From NCBI GenBank assembly GCA_021234155.1, contig JAJEKV010000020.1, forward strand, positions 4,696,563 to 4,760,562: a DNA stretch of 64,000 nt, read 5' to 3'. Below the pieces are notes generated by a model. The model searched no databases. It was not told the origin of the DNA and saw only the letters and a program-made list of their open reading frames with translations. The number at the start of each line of letters is the position of its first letter. The first letter of the stretch is position 1. Both the position numbers and the translations under genes were made by a program. Source of the DNA: Isoetes taiwanensis. Lineage: Eukaryota; Streptophyta; Lycopodiopsida; Isoetales; Isoetaceae. Below are positions 45,253-57,000 of this stretch, one piece after another.

Positions 45253-45688
45253 CCGGGGGGTGCACTTATACATAATGGGGGTATAGCATCTGCGTTCGGA
45301 GGGTAGCAAAAAACCCCCCTTGTATACGCAGCTATACAAGGCAATTTGACCCCTCTGTGTATAGATATTGCTTCAAATTAGAGCCTAAAAACACCCCTAA
45401 CCCCTAAGTATACGTACGCAAATGGTCCAAAAAACACCCCTCCGTTGAACTCTCATGGGTTATACACTGATCAAAGGTGAATCCCCCAGGAGAGGTTGCA
45501 GCCATTGCTATGGTACTTTTTGGAATAGCAGTGGCCCCCATAGTACTAATGAGCAAGGAAGAGGTTGAGAGAGTTCCAATAAAGTACTGCATTAGCTGGT
45601 TGTGTATCCTATTATGTCCTTCACTAATTGGGTGAATAAGGGCCCTGTACCATTTATATATTGATAAAAAAAAATAATAAAAATCTTT

Positions 45689-45728
<40 letters not shown>
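45253..45728 (+). repeat. Probable retroposon 3' end with poly(A) tract
   Basis: About 31 A residues end at 45,728, preceded by ATTGATAAAAAAAAATAATA and CCCTC. The sequence before it (45,440-45,660) shows no recognised domain. The tail resembles that of the LINE fragment at 47,434-47,446. Target duplication not identified. Confidence 0.45.
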
Positions 45729-45732
<4 letters not shown>

Positions 45733-45887
45733 TCATGTGTGCCTCCTTTTGAAAAGGACCACATAAAGATCGAAGGACTGTCAATAGGGGTACGTGTATT
45801 TTTTGCATTCCATAAGTCACCACGTGTTTAGTTTATCTGCTGCTATTGTCTTCCATTATACAGGATGAATAATCGTGGCCAGAATGC

Positions 45888-46400
45888 ATGACTCGTTCAA
45901 CTCTTGATAAGAGACTTTCTTGTGTGGAAGATGATGAGCCTGATGATGATGCAAAAAGGGACTCAACAACGTCAATGCGATGTTGTAGAAAACGACGAAG
46001 TGATGGAAGCGTGGATTCAGAATGGGTGTCTCGGCATGTTTTTAATAAGGTATATTTTAGTTTATTTGCTCTCTAAATAATAGCAAAAATAAGTGTGTCT
46101 TCCTTGGCGTTTGAAGGACAAAAATTATCATGACAACTAGTTTGTATCTTTGCTGACGGATGGTACACCAATGGGAGTGGGAAAAATCCATCGCGTCGAT
46201 CCAGAAGGCCTTATCCGTGGTATATTGATTGGCGATGACAATGTCTTTTTAAATGTGCAAGTTGTGGATGAGGATTGTGGTGAGGTGGCACTGTCATATC
46301 CACCATGTGCTGGAGTAGACACATTTGGAGACTTGGGAAGTGACATGAGGGCATGGTTCATATGTTGGTCAATCCGAAATGGAGGATGATCCACCTTCGA
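45888..46400 (+). pseudogene. Two exons with DUF8039-like module
   Basis: Exon 1 is acidic then basic (CVEDDEPDDDAKRDSTTS, CCRKRRSDGSVDSEW) and ends VFNK before a donor GTATAT near 46,050. After an acceptor (ACAACTAG) at about 46,140 the frame resumes: FVSLLTDGTPMGVGKIHRVD, then GILIGDDNVFLNVQVVDED and FGDLGSDMRAWFICWSIRN. The pattern 'G.G.I..VDP......LG/IGDD..V.V.VV....W...' resembles the DUF8039-like module of plant En/Spm-associated proteins. It also parallels AEGIITAVDPFD...WPIRYI in the DUF7869-type protein of element A. It may belong to the same decayed element as the TNP2-like and SAM frames. Confidence 0.45.
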
Positions 46401-46490
46401 GAGCACGCGCCATTTGAGGTGGAGGAATTGGGGGTGTTGTAGCCGCGACATCCATCGCATCTCTCAAGTGACCACTGGCGAAGTCAAGGC

Positions 46491-47446
46491 GAGCTGCTGT
46501 GCTCACCTTGGAGGATTGGTATTGGGGTGGTCAACTAGCTTCGTGGGAGTTCTTTCGAGCTCGCTTTCGCCTGAGGGGCAGTGACCGGGCTATCTGGGAG
46601 CACATGGCGGGGAGTATTCCGCTACACATACCTATAGTCCCTCAGGATGATGTGGTGGTGCAGGTTTGGAAGGTTCATCCGGATGTTGTGTCTTCTTGCT
46701 TTGTGCGGTCTTCTTATCGGTCTTTGGCTATTCATGACACACTTTGCCCCTTCGTGCAAGTAGTCTCTGCAGCTTCGAGAAGTTCTCAATGGCGCCGGTT
46801 TGGGCGTGGACATGGAGCTCACTTCCCCACCGGGTTAGGGTGCTTCGTGGCGGTGGTGCAATCGCCAGACGGGGTGAATGCCCTTGTGAGTCGGTTTAGG
46901 CGGGTGTGAGCCCTCTGCTCTTGTTGTGGCCTTCATCGTGAGGCTGTGGAGCATTCTCTGGTTTTATGCCCTCACTTGCGGTGCCTAGGATTGGGTTAGG
47001 GCTCTGTTTTCAGGTGAGATTGACTAGCCGCCAGCTTTCGCTTCATGTGTATCTCGGTGCTTGGGTCGCTCTTGCGGCAGCAAAGCCTTGCATCCGTGTC
47101 GTGGCTTGGTTGATGTGGCTGATTTGGAAGCGGCGGTTGTGGATCTTTCGGGGATTCAGCAGACTGCGACCTCTCGATTCCTCGACTCAGGTACAAGCTA
47201 TTTCAAAGTTTTCTGGTGTTCCCGGGAGTAGTAGAGCGGAAGTTTGCCATTTGGCGGGACTTCTTGGGTGTTGTAGATGGTGATGGTCGGTTTGTACAGC
47301 AGTAGAGTTGCAGTTTTTCTGTGAGTTTGTTGTGGAGTGTCGAGGTATCGCTGTCTCTTTGGGGCAGTTCTCCTTCCTCCTCACTTGCTTTGTAACATTA
47401 CCATTCTTTTAATATATTGATGACACAGTTCTTCAAAAAAAAAAAA
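46491..47446 (+). mobile_element. 5'-truncated LINE (L1 type) with 10-bp target duplication
   Basis: Flanked by AAGTCAAGGC at 46,481-46,490 and 47,445-47,454, with a poly(A) tail at 47,434-47,446 and no terminal repeats. The frame carries the C-terminal zinc-knuckle-like zf-RVT motif of plant L1 elements (CSCCGLHREAVEHSLVLCPH near 46,917-46,976) and WLMWLIWKRRLW, like the WxIWKxRN ending of that family. Reverse transcriptase and endonuclease are missing because of 5' truncation. Several frame breaks. It has inserted into older repeat-derived sequence that continues on both sides. Confidence 0.82.
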
Positions 47447-47454
47447 GTCAAGGC

Positions 47455-48751
47455 TGTAGAGTACTACGGATCTCTTGAAGAGGATGATATGATCCGTGTT
47501 GCTGTGCAACTTGGCGTGCTGCAAGAAGCCTGAGAGTGCTATCAAGAGCGCCACGACCTCCTCTCCTCGTGGGCGAAACTCCTTGTGGAAGACTATCATT
47601 TCTCCCTGACTAAGGACTGGAAGATAGTGTCGAAGCACCCTTCCCCTATGTCCCGCCGTTTGCGATCATGTGCCGTTCCTTTGAGCAGCCTCCCCTAGAC
47701 ATCCAATGCTAGGAGGTCTTCGTGATCCCTCCATATGGTAGTTGCACTGTCCAAGTTGATGCTGCTGGATGCCTCCCACATGCTTCGCGATCGAACGGTT
47801 CAACTAGAGTTTGGGCCCCTCCCTGGTTTGTATAATCTGCTTTGGATCGCTTGGAATTCTTCCTCTGGGATGACTGGCGGCTGCCGATGATATATTTCCC
47901 TTATGTACTCGTATTTGGCGACGTCGGTCATCGTCTCGCCAGCATAAGAGTGCCGCTTCGCTACTTCTCTTGGGACTTCCTGATATGAATAGTCAATGAA
48001 GTCGCTCTGCTGCTCCTTTGCAATCAGACCCAAGAGCTCGTCGATTCCGAGTCTTTCTTCTATGCAGTATAGAAGATGGAGGATGTCATTCGCCAGGATG
48101 TACTTCTCCCCTTCGATGACGATTAGCGATAGGGATGTAATGTCGATCGGTGGCTCGTTGGCCCGCCTGATGTCGTCGTCGTGCCTTGCTATCTACCACT
48201 CCATTCATGTTGCCTCCCTGCTCTCCCAATCTGGATCTCCTTCCCCTTCCTACTCATAATCTTGCTCGATCTGTAGTGCCCCTGATGCCATTCCGTGGTA
48301 TACTCTGAGGATTGAATCTCATGGATCAGACCCTAATCTATCCTTGTGTTGAGTGGTGCAAGATCCAAACCCTGTTGACTGCCCTGTAATGCATGAACAA
48401 AGAAAGAGCCGCATGCGCTGAGACATACCTATGCCTGTGAGCTTTGCAACTCATGTAATGGGACGTATTCTTCATCCTCTCCCACAGCTGACCTTTGACT
48501 CTGGAACCTCTACCTATGACGTGGCTTAACGACTCTAAGGATACCCACTTTCCTCCCCTTGAAGGAAGGCTGACTTCCCAGGGTAAGACTTGCTGGTCAT
48601 ATTGGCATACTATATCCATATAATAAGGGGTTTTAGTTAGGGTTGCATGGAGGTCGAACTGATGGTCAAACACATGAAAGGCCTCTTCTGTAGGGAAATC
48701 ATGGATGTGGTTGGCACTGTTGTACCATTGAACATAGCTTGTGGGTGCCAT
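47455..48751 (-). pseudogene. Decayed repeat-derived gene of unknown family
   Basis: The clearest block is 48,751-48,338 (MAPTSYVQWYNSANHIHDFP, then YYMDIVCQYDQQVLPWEV and CKAHRHRYVSAHAALSLFMH). It is followed in other frames by IDYSYQEVPREVAKRHSYAG and KEFRPRGEEVVALLIALSGF. It is preceded by a good TATA box and a CT/CA-rich leader without upstream ATG. I recognise no domain and it appears broken in several places. It may be a retroelement or transposon gene and is treated here only as a fossil. Confidence 0.4.
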
Positions 48752-48860
48752 TGAGCAGAGATGAGTGCAGAAAATGGTTCGGAAGGATTGACAAAGGACT
48801 GGAAAATCGCCTAAGAGGATGGGAGCAAGTTTGGTGAAGGGAAAATGGCAAATGGGACCC

Positions 48861-48870
48861 CCTTTTTATA
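48861..48870 (-). promoter_or_regulatory. TATA box upstream of the unknown minus-strand gene
   Basis: CTATAAAAAGGGGG on the minus strand, about 110 bases above the ATG at 48,751. A leader rich in C, T and A with no other ATG lies between them. Confidence 0.5.
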
Positions 48871-49052
48871 GACTAAGGTTGCCTAGGTTTCCGTGCACAA
48901 GACTTCTTGATCAGGTAGACCTATATTCTAAGGCTATGGATCTCCAAATTAAGTAACATGAAGTGCAAATTTAAGCAAAACAAGTCAAGAAACACTACAT
49001 GGCAGTTTGTTGGATTAAATTTGAACAATCTTAGTCGGGCATGGTCGACTCG

Positions 49053-49512
49053 GGTCCATTTGCGCGAAGGGGCCTGCGTTCGCGACGCAGAGGCCTTGGG
49101 CGCAAATCGACCGGAGTGGCCTGATTCCTACTCAAAAATCAACATTTCTAAGGGTTATAAGACACTAAAACACATATTTGGATCAATTCTAGACTAATTA
49201 GCAACTTATTTCATGCTAAAATAACATAAAAAGGTGCAAATTTGGGTGACTCGTGTCCATTCGTGCGAAGGAGGCCTGCGTTCGCGAAACAGAGTCCTTC
49301 GGCACGAATCGACTGGAGTGGGCCAATTTTGGCTTCTTTTTTACGTTTTTAACTAAAATTAAGTGGTACAATGAATTTCTGAGCAAGTTCTAAGCATTCT
49401 AACATCTTTCAATACAAAATTTGGGTCATATGCCTTAATTCAAGCGACTCGGGTCCATTCGTGCGGAAGGGGTCTGCGTTCGCGACGCAGAGGCCTTTGG
49501 CGCGAATCGACC
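49053..49512. repeat. Three ~60-bp near-perfect palindromes spaced ~200 bp
   Basis: Palindromes at 49,053-49,112, 49,255-49,313 and 49,452-49,512 have the form GGTCCATTTGCGCGAAGG...CTGCGTTCGCGACGCAG...CCTTGGGCGCAAATCGACC. Each can fold into one long hairpin with TTCGCGA at the tip. Sequence between them is AT-rich and only loosely similar. Copies differ at arm positions, mostly in paired fashion: TTTGCGC with GCGCAAA in the first, TTCGTGC with GCACGAA in the second. Confidence 0.9.
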
Positions 49513-49741
49513 GTAGTGCGTTGACTTTGGCCAAAAAATTTTCTAGACTTAGCAATTAAGAACATTTTAACTATAATAGGAAAGATTCTACAACAATTTA
49601 ATTTATACAAGAATACTTTTACACATTCAAGAAATTAATTTGCACAAAAAAATACTTTTATATATGCTAGAATTTTTTACTTACACCAAAAAGATAGTTT
49701 TATATATATAATTTTTAACTATATACAAAATTTTGAAGCTT

Positions 49742-50433
49742 CTAGGGCTTCTCCTTGCGGATCCTCCTCGCCAGGTGGAGGTCCTTGGACATCACCGTCA
49801 CCCTCTTCGCGTGGATTGCGCATAGGTTGCCCTCCTCGAAGAGTTGGACAAGCTCCGCCTCTGCCGCCTCCTGCAGAGATTGGACCGTTAGGGGTGTGAC
49901 CCTATAGTTGGTCTGAAACTCTTGCATGATTTCCCGGAGGAGCCGCTCGAATGGTGCCTTCTGGATGAGGAGATTAGTACACTGTCAAAAGTGCCTAATC
50001 TCCCTGAACACACGGGCGTGCCTGGAATTTGGCCCGTGGTGGACTTTCTTGGGTGGCTCCGGCCGTGGTGGCGACAGCTTTGGCTGATTCTTGGGCCTCC
50101 CACCTTTAACATACTTTTGTACGTTTTGTTTGTAGTACCAGTCATTGTACCTCTTCCATCTATGGAGGTACTCCTGGTATGCCTTCTTACGCCGCTGGAA
50201 TTCATGGTCTTGCTTGAGCATACATTCCCGCTCACCCACCTTCTGCTTCTTGATTACCTTAGGTGGCTTGGGCCACTTAGGGTAAGGTGAGCGGGCGTCA
50301 GGGTTAGATGGTTCCGCGGCGTCCTGCACGAGCTCTTCCTCCTTTTGCCCGGCTTCTTCGGTCTCCTCCTCCTTCTCCTCGTCGGTAGCCTCCCGACGAG
50401 GTTCTTGGGCGGTGACCAAGAGCAGCAGGAACA

Positions 50434-50466
<33 letters not shown>

Positions 50467-50530
50467 AGAAGTCAGCACCTCCAAGAAGAAGAAGGGCAAG
50501 GAGAAAGTGGCCGAATGGCCGGAGGAGCAA
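49742..50530 (-). pseudogene. Divergent histone H3-like protein with long N-terminal extension
   Basis: The C-terminal part is unmistakably a histone H3 fold: [47 protein letters not shown] and [23 protein letters not shown]. It corresponds to [26 protein letters not shown]...[27 protein letters not shown]. The canonical tail (ARTKQTARKS) is absent. Instead about 130 residues of acidic then Lys/Tyr/Pro-rich sequence precede it (EEKEEETEEAGQKEEELVQD; YQEYLHRWKRYNDWYYKQN), with a Leu run encoded by a (CTG)n repeat at the very start. One in-frame stop separates the REIRHF block from the rest, so it is probably non-functional as read. The divergence recalls CENH3-like variants, but the tail is unlike them. 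A possible first exon (METLGIGGVPQEQ before a GTATTT donor) lies near 50,772-50,734. Confidence 0.75.
50436..50464. repeat. (CAG)n trinucleotide tract
   Basis: About nine CAG units. Read on the minus strand it gives the Leu run at the start of the H3-like frame; on the plus strand it gives a Gln run inside an open frame (50,345-50,617) with a Lys/Arg/Glu-rich end. Both readings are open, so strand choice rests on the H3 similarity. Confidence 0.9.
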
Positions 50531-51104
50531 GCCCAGAGGAAGAAGAGGGAAAGACAGAAGGAGGCACGGAGGAGAGAGAAGAGGCCCAAGAGGGACCAGG
50601 ACAGGCCAAGGAGCTGATTAGGGTTCAAAATCTATATTGAGGTGTCTAGAAAGGCTCTACTAGAGACACAAAATGCTAACTCATCTGAAGTCCTAACTTC
50701 CAGATAAACTACAAAGAACTCTAATTCAAATACCTGCTCCTGAGGAACTCCTCCTATTCCCAGCGTCTCCATGGTCTTCGACGTGGTCGAAGTAGCTCTC
50801 ACTCCAAAGGCATGCACATGCTCTGGGCTGCTATGCTAGGCTATACCACAGCAAACGGTTCTCGAAACAGAGTTTCAAGCGCGAAGAAGGTTCACAGACT
50901 GTTGGAGCCAAGAAAGAGGCCTAGGGTTAGGGTTTAGACCTTTATAGGTTAGGGTTCACATGTTATGCCACGTAGCTCCAATAGGGTAGTCCCATGTGGC
51001 GGGTGCCCAATAGGTTAAGGCCGCGTGGAAAATGGTCTTAACCTAAGGTTGGCTAAGTCATATTTATATTTATAACTTAGTCATGCACCTTATGCCACTA
51101 ATCT
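50531..51104. other. Upstream region of the H3-like frame
   Basis: Contains a possible short first exon near 50,772-50,734 (minus) and a GGTTAGGGTTTAGACC-like tract near 50,925. No other gene seen. Confidence 0.35.
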
Positions 51105-53650
51105 ATGGTATACAAGGCTATGAAGGTAGATTTGTATAGTGACTGTCCTGGAAATATACGTATTTATGGCATATATTTCCTTGGAACGTCACAATGGTGG
51201 GCACTTCATGCGTTATCCACCTTAGCCAGGCATAAGAAGCTCCAACATCGCACGCTCACATATATGCTCAAACAATGGGACTTTGCTTTGACCGCCTTAG
51301 GGCAGGATATCGCACCATGGATAAGCATGAAGCTCCTTGTGGCCGCTCCTTCGGCCATGGCTTATCCTCCGGAGATTTCTCTCGCCGCTGCCCATACCAT
51401 CAGCTCCAGAGTAATACTACTTCGACACTGCAGGCCACCTCCACCTCCTATGCCAATGGATGAGGATGCAGGACCTAGCTCCTGATAGTTCTTCTGATTA
51501 TAGTGTATGGCCCTGGGCCATTAACATATATGTATTACACAAATAGGCACTTGTTTGCCACTCGTCATATAAATTTTGATAATTTATGTTTTACTCTTTC
51601 TCTCTCTATGATGAATGCCTTGTATATAGTTATAAATCAATGGTTGTACATCCACTGCGGGGTCTAGACTCGCTCCCCGAACATCAGCAATCACGTCATA
51701 ACGGTTCATTCTTGACCACAGGGGGAGTCCGGCAATAAAAACGCCACGCTACACCACTAATGGATGGGAACTTGTCACGCTTCTTCGGGATAGAGCCGCC
51801 TACGACTTACGGTGCACCATGCGAAGGAGTTAGTTCTATTGGGATAACACATACGAGGAGGCACTCTTCGATGTCGATGATCACCTTTGGAAACGATATC
51901 GAACAATGAACAATTTGTTCAATCTCTTGATCATAAGCCCGACCATGGAGTACTAGGATATCATCCTCCAGGCTTGGCAGAAGTATAACTTGTTGTGGTC
52001 AGTAAGGGATAGTACCCTTCATTCGATATTGAATCCACTCACATCTCCAACTGACTATGCTTATGTATAACATCTCGTTATAAATAAAATTCCACATTCT
52101 ATTTGTCCATTCGAGCGCTATGTTAAATGCAACACTAATTTCCACTTTTACATAAAATATTTCCTTTCCTAATGGTGTTATTATGACAATGCTGGAATGT
52201 TGTGCTTATCTCTACCTTATCTATATTTTAGATGGTGCACGTCCCCTCCATGGGCGACCCCTGTGCAACCCAGTCGTCTAACTCCAGAACAAGAGCTCAT
52301 ACTTATGAAGCGCCAACTTACTGAACTCCAAGCTTATGTACTTCAAAACAACCCACCACCAATACCGCAGGAATATGGCCCTGAGATCCCTGTTATAGAA
52401 AATCATCCGCCAACCCCTCCACCTATGCCAGTACCTGCTCCATCTACATCCACATGCTCAAAGCGTATTCGGAGCAGTTCATCATCTGATGCCAGTTCTG
52501 AATCGTCCGAATCATCGGAGTCCTCTGAGTCAGCACATGATCATGCTAAGTCCAAGAAGAAAAACTATCAGAAACCGTAGACTCTGCTATCACAAGCATT
52601 TGGAAGAACTGTAAATTGGCCCAGTTCTCGGGTAAAACCAGGTCGGGTATGGATGTTGAATCCTAATTAGATGAGATGCATGAGTTTGGCAAGTCCTATG
52701 GAATGACAGAGAAGGATGTCGGTGAGGTTGCCATATATACAAGGTGAATCCCACATTTATGCCGATATTGAAACAGGTCAAGCAGATAGTCAACCTTTTG
52801 TCATATCCACAGTTGGCCAAGTAGACCGTAAACCCTTTATCATCCTTATGGACATGGGTAGTACGCAGAATTTTGCTTCACTTAGAATGGCGGAAGCCTT
52901 ACAGCTTACTCCTTTGAGATCAGAGCCATGTCCAGTTACGCTGGCTAGTGGGGCCATGCGCCATCAAGGTCGACGCATTAATTTGAATATTCAGTTGCCA
53001 GGAGCACCCGTTTCTCTAGGGGCTGAGATTATAAATATTGGTTGGTATGATCTTATTGTGGGTATAGAATTCTTGGCTGCTACGAAGGCAAACATTGATT
53101 GTGAAAAACGAGAAGTCACATTTAACGCAACCAATGGAGCATAGCAGTTAAACCAATCAGTCCAATTATGCAGTGTATTTCATTGCGTCAGTTGGATAAA
53201 GCCATCAAGTAGTATCAGGTTGCTTGTATTGTTAGACTTGCATTAGTAGAGGCCAAGTCTAAACAGGAAGAAGTTATTGAGAGCTTGCCCACGGCGATAG
53301 GTGCCGTACTTCGAGAGTTCCACGACCTTTCTGAGGCTGGAATATGAAATTACCTTAGAACCAGGTACTAAACCTACCAGTAAAGCTCCATATAGAATGA
53401 GTGCACCTAAATTGACAGGGCTTAAGAAGCAGTTGCAATAGTTTCTCAAGTTGGGGTTCATTCGAACAAGTGTATCGCCCTTTGATGCCCCTATTTTGTT
53501 TGTGAAGAAAAAGGATAGTACCTTGCGTATGTGCATTGATTACAGACAATTGAACAGGCACACAATTAAGAATCGATATGCTCTACCCCGTGCCAATGAT
53601 TTGATGGATCAATTGCAAGGAGCGTGGAAGCAGTGCCACCGCGTGCAGGA
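51105..53650 (+). mobile_element. Fossil Ty3/gypsy LTR retrotransposon fragment
   Basis: An old, partial, clearly broken copy with several breaks. Recognisable parts in order are a gag-like region with remnants of a zinc knuckle (51,105-51,485), a Pro/Ser-rich linker region (52,197-52,580), an aspartic protease domain (52,716-53,144) and the beginning of reverse transcriptase (about 53,390-53,630). The last has the [11 protein letters not shown] segment typical of Ty3/gypsy. The rest of the polymerase, RNase H and integrase are missing, and no long terminal repeats were found. The degree of decay suggests an old insertion. It ends about 370 bases before the carboxypeptidase gene. Confidence 0.82.
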
Positions 53651-54024
53651 GGCCATTCTTGGAATGTAAAAAGAGGATATCAATTGATTCTACTGGGTAA
53701 AAAAATAAAATATAGGGTGAAATCGCTGAAACTGCGGGTAAATCTCTAGAAACCTCTGTTCCGTCCGCAACTCGCAAAGAGCTAAGCTGTGAAAAGAATG
53801 ACACGTGTCGTGTCGTGATTTGTGGGCGTGGTAGAATCGTGACTTTGAGAAAAGAAAGATGTTAAGGAAGGAGGAGAAATGTGCATTTTAAGTCAATGTC
53901 ATCTATTCAAATTCACTTTTTGAAAAACAAGGGAATCCAAAAATAGCGGCCATTTAATACGTGGAAAATGTTCAACATTGAAATAACATACATTTTACCT
54001 ATGGCTTATTGAGATCTGTTGACC
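53651..54024. other. Upstream region of the carboxypeptidase gene
   Basis: Runs from the end of the gypsy fragment to the start codon. AT-rich, with AAAAAATAAAATATAGGGTG near 53,700. No convincing single TATA box placed. Confidence 0.4.
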
Positions 54025-57000
54025 ATGATCTTGCTGCGCCTTTCCGTCATCGTTTACATGCTCGCAAATAACATCGTTGCAACTATTTTAGAGGTGCACT
54101 TGACCATTACACTTGTCCTTTTTCCATTTTTGTTTTCGCTAAAATGCTGAATGGTTAAGTTTTGTTATTTCGGTGACTAGTAGCCTCTAGCTATGCCAAT
54201 TCTTATTAGTATTCCATCAAGTTCACTATTTACTCTCAGAAAGATACTTACTTGAATGCAGTTTATGTGTTGCAGCCACAAAATGGATACTTGAGACGAA
54301 AACCAGCAATGGAGTCCATAACAAATCCTAATTATACACTATACCACAAAAGGTTCGTTTATATGAGCAATTTTTAGTTCTTACCGCCATGAATTTGTTA
54401 ACTGGGATGTCCCTTGTTCTGAATGAGATTATGGCAACGTATAGTGATGTACTATTGGAACAACTGAATAACCTGGTTGCTCGCCATCCCACACTCATGA
54501 AGGTAGTACTTATTTTCATTGGATTTATTGGTGTCATTTTGCTTCAATCCCTAAGCCATTTCACATGGATATATGGTGTTTAGATGGATATAGAAAGATC
54601 TGAAACAAATGGATATTCATGTGAAATGGCCATTGTAACCTTCGAACCAGGTGCTACTAGCGGTGATGCTGAAAGCAAGCTTCGCATTTTGCTGGTACAT
54701 CCTGATCTGTCTAACTACTATTTATGGCATATTGTATCTTATGCACATTAAGAACTGAAAACAATGTACCTGCAGGATTTTGGACAGCATGGAAGGGAAA
54801 TGGTAACCTCAGAAGTAGCTCTAAGGTTATTACAAATCTTAGGTGGGGAACATCACAAAGATATCGCTGTCAATAGTCCTATTATGGAAAAGATCTTCTC
54901 AAAGCTTGTAATTAAGGTATTGTACTTTTGACTTGAATCAAAACCTTTCTGGTTTGTCTTGACTTCATAGGATTCAATCTGGGTAATTCCTTCTAGGTTG
55001 TGCCAATGGAAAATGCTAATGGACGCAAAATTGTGGAGAATGGTGACCTTTGCGAGCGGAAAAATGGTAACGCACTCATCATATTAGTTAGCCTAGGAAT
55101 GTGTATACATCTTCTTGAACATGAAGGACTGGAGCAGAATATTGTAGCTTTAAGTTAGTCTAGAGGAGCATTCATTACTTATATGAACACATGTTTATCT
55201 TCCCTTTTATTAAACCTATAATATATTAAGCCGTTCGATTGTTTAGTTAAAGGAGATAAATGATAACACCTGGACAAGGAAAATGTATCACGAAATAAAG
55301 GAACACCAGGAAAGATTTGCAAATTCATAGTACTTAAGTAAAACTTACCTAGTCCTTTTAAACTTTTGAATCTTCCATGTTTATGCACATGGAACTATAT
55401 GATTTTTAAATTTTATTTCCATCCATTACGCTCTAAACAAGCAAACCAGTGCAGTATGAAGGATCTGTCTGCATCATGCTGTATGCACACCCATATCATT
55501 GCTCCTTGTAGTAAGCTACTTGGTCAAAATGAAAATTTCTCGTAAATTTATCACTGGAAAGAAGGGCTAAACTAGAGAGCAAAACTGGAAAGGAATTTGC
55601 TAACCTGGCTATAGGAAAATGAGGAGACTCTGCTGCATATTTGTTCATTTGTTTCTGAATAATTTAATACTATCCAACTAAATCTACATATATGAAGCAT
55701 ATAAGTTGCTTTGATTAAGGAACATTACAGGTAGAGGTGTAGATACAAATCGCAACTGGGGTGTAAGTTGGGGAAACAGGGAAAAGGTAAAACTGTGAAA
55801 TATTGTTGGCAAAGCATCATCTTCTTCGATTGCTAGCTTGGCACTTAATGCAGCATGTGTCTTGTTACAACTTGTGAGCATGCAAGGTTTTGAAGGATGT
55901 GAAGGTTTTTGCAGGATTATGATCCCAATGAAGAAAATCCGGGAACAGAACCATTCAGTGAACCCGAAGTTAGAATCTTACAACAAATTGCGAAGTCATT
56001 TCGACCCCATCTTTGGGTGAACGTTCATTCTGGAATGCAGGTATATGACAAGCCAGAATCTTGATTCTGAAATGCATGGTTATATGATTAGTATACTACT
56101 GTAATGGATAATTGAACTAAAACTGGTCCTTTTAGAGAATATTGTTTTAAATAGAGGGCAGAAATAGGTAAGTCTTGGAGAAGTCTTACTCCGTTTAATG
56201 TATTTTTTCATCAATTCTCAGTAGGTATTTGAAAGAAGTGGTTGTCTATACTTGAAAATGGGATTATGCGCCCTTCCACATACAATGCTGCTTGTGAGAA
56301 CCATCAACTCTTGAGGCGTTTAGCAGGTTTAATTGTCAGCTATTGGCGGTCTGAGGAATGGTTTCCTTAGATCATTACTTTATGCCACTATGGGTGCCTT
56401 GTAAGAGGTTCAGGATGAGCCAGCCATGCATTCCTTTCGTATGGCAACTATAGGACTGCCCCATTCAATGAACTCCTGATAAAACACTATTCGTAGTCGT
56501 TCTTTAAGATGTGACTTGGGAATTGCTTTCATTAGAGATCCAAGGACTAATAATAGCTATCTCAACTGATTTTGGATAACAGTCTTTGTTTAGGTTGTTT
56601 ATCTTTTTAAAATTTAGCCAATGCTTTGCAGGCACTATTTATGCCATATGATCATAAAAGGGCCATTCCAGATGATGCTGGAGGGGAAATTATGAATTAC
56701 CTACTGAACAACTTGAATAGGCTGCATTGCAATAATAGCTGTGTCGTAGGTTCAGGTGGCGGTTCAGTTGGGTAAGCTAATTTATAGCCCATGTATTTCT
56801 TCCATCTCATCATCCGAAGCCTGGAACAGATATCCAGAAATTTCTTATATAATACCCTGTTACACTCTGCTTTGCATCCATAATTTAATTGTAATTACAC
56901 TCATAAGTGCATTTACCTTTAGAAGGCCTGTCTCGTTGGGATGAGAGATTCAAGTTCGATAATCAAGTTTGTCATTTTTAGCAACTTTCACTATACAATA

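Noticed and set aside
47996-48259. Plus-strand 87-codon frame
   Set aside because: Antisense to a minus-strand decayed gene with a TATA box and leader; no domain.
49742-49927. Canonical CENH3 gene
   Set aside because: The H3 fold is clear, but the N-terminal extension and loss of the open frame do not match a working centromeric histone, so only H3-like is claimed.
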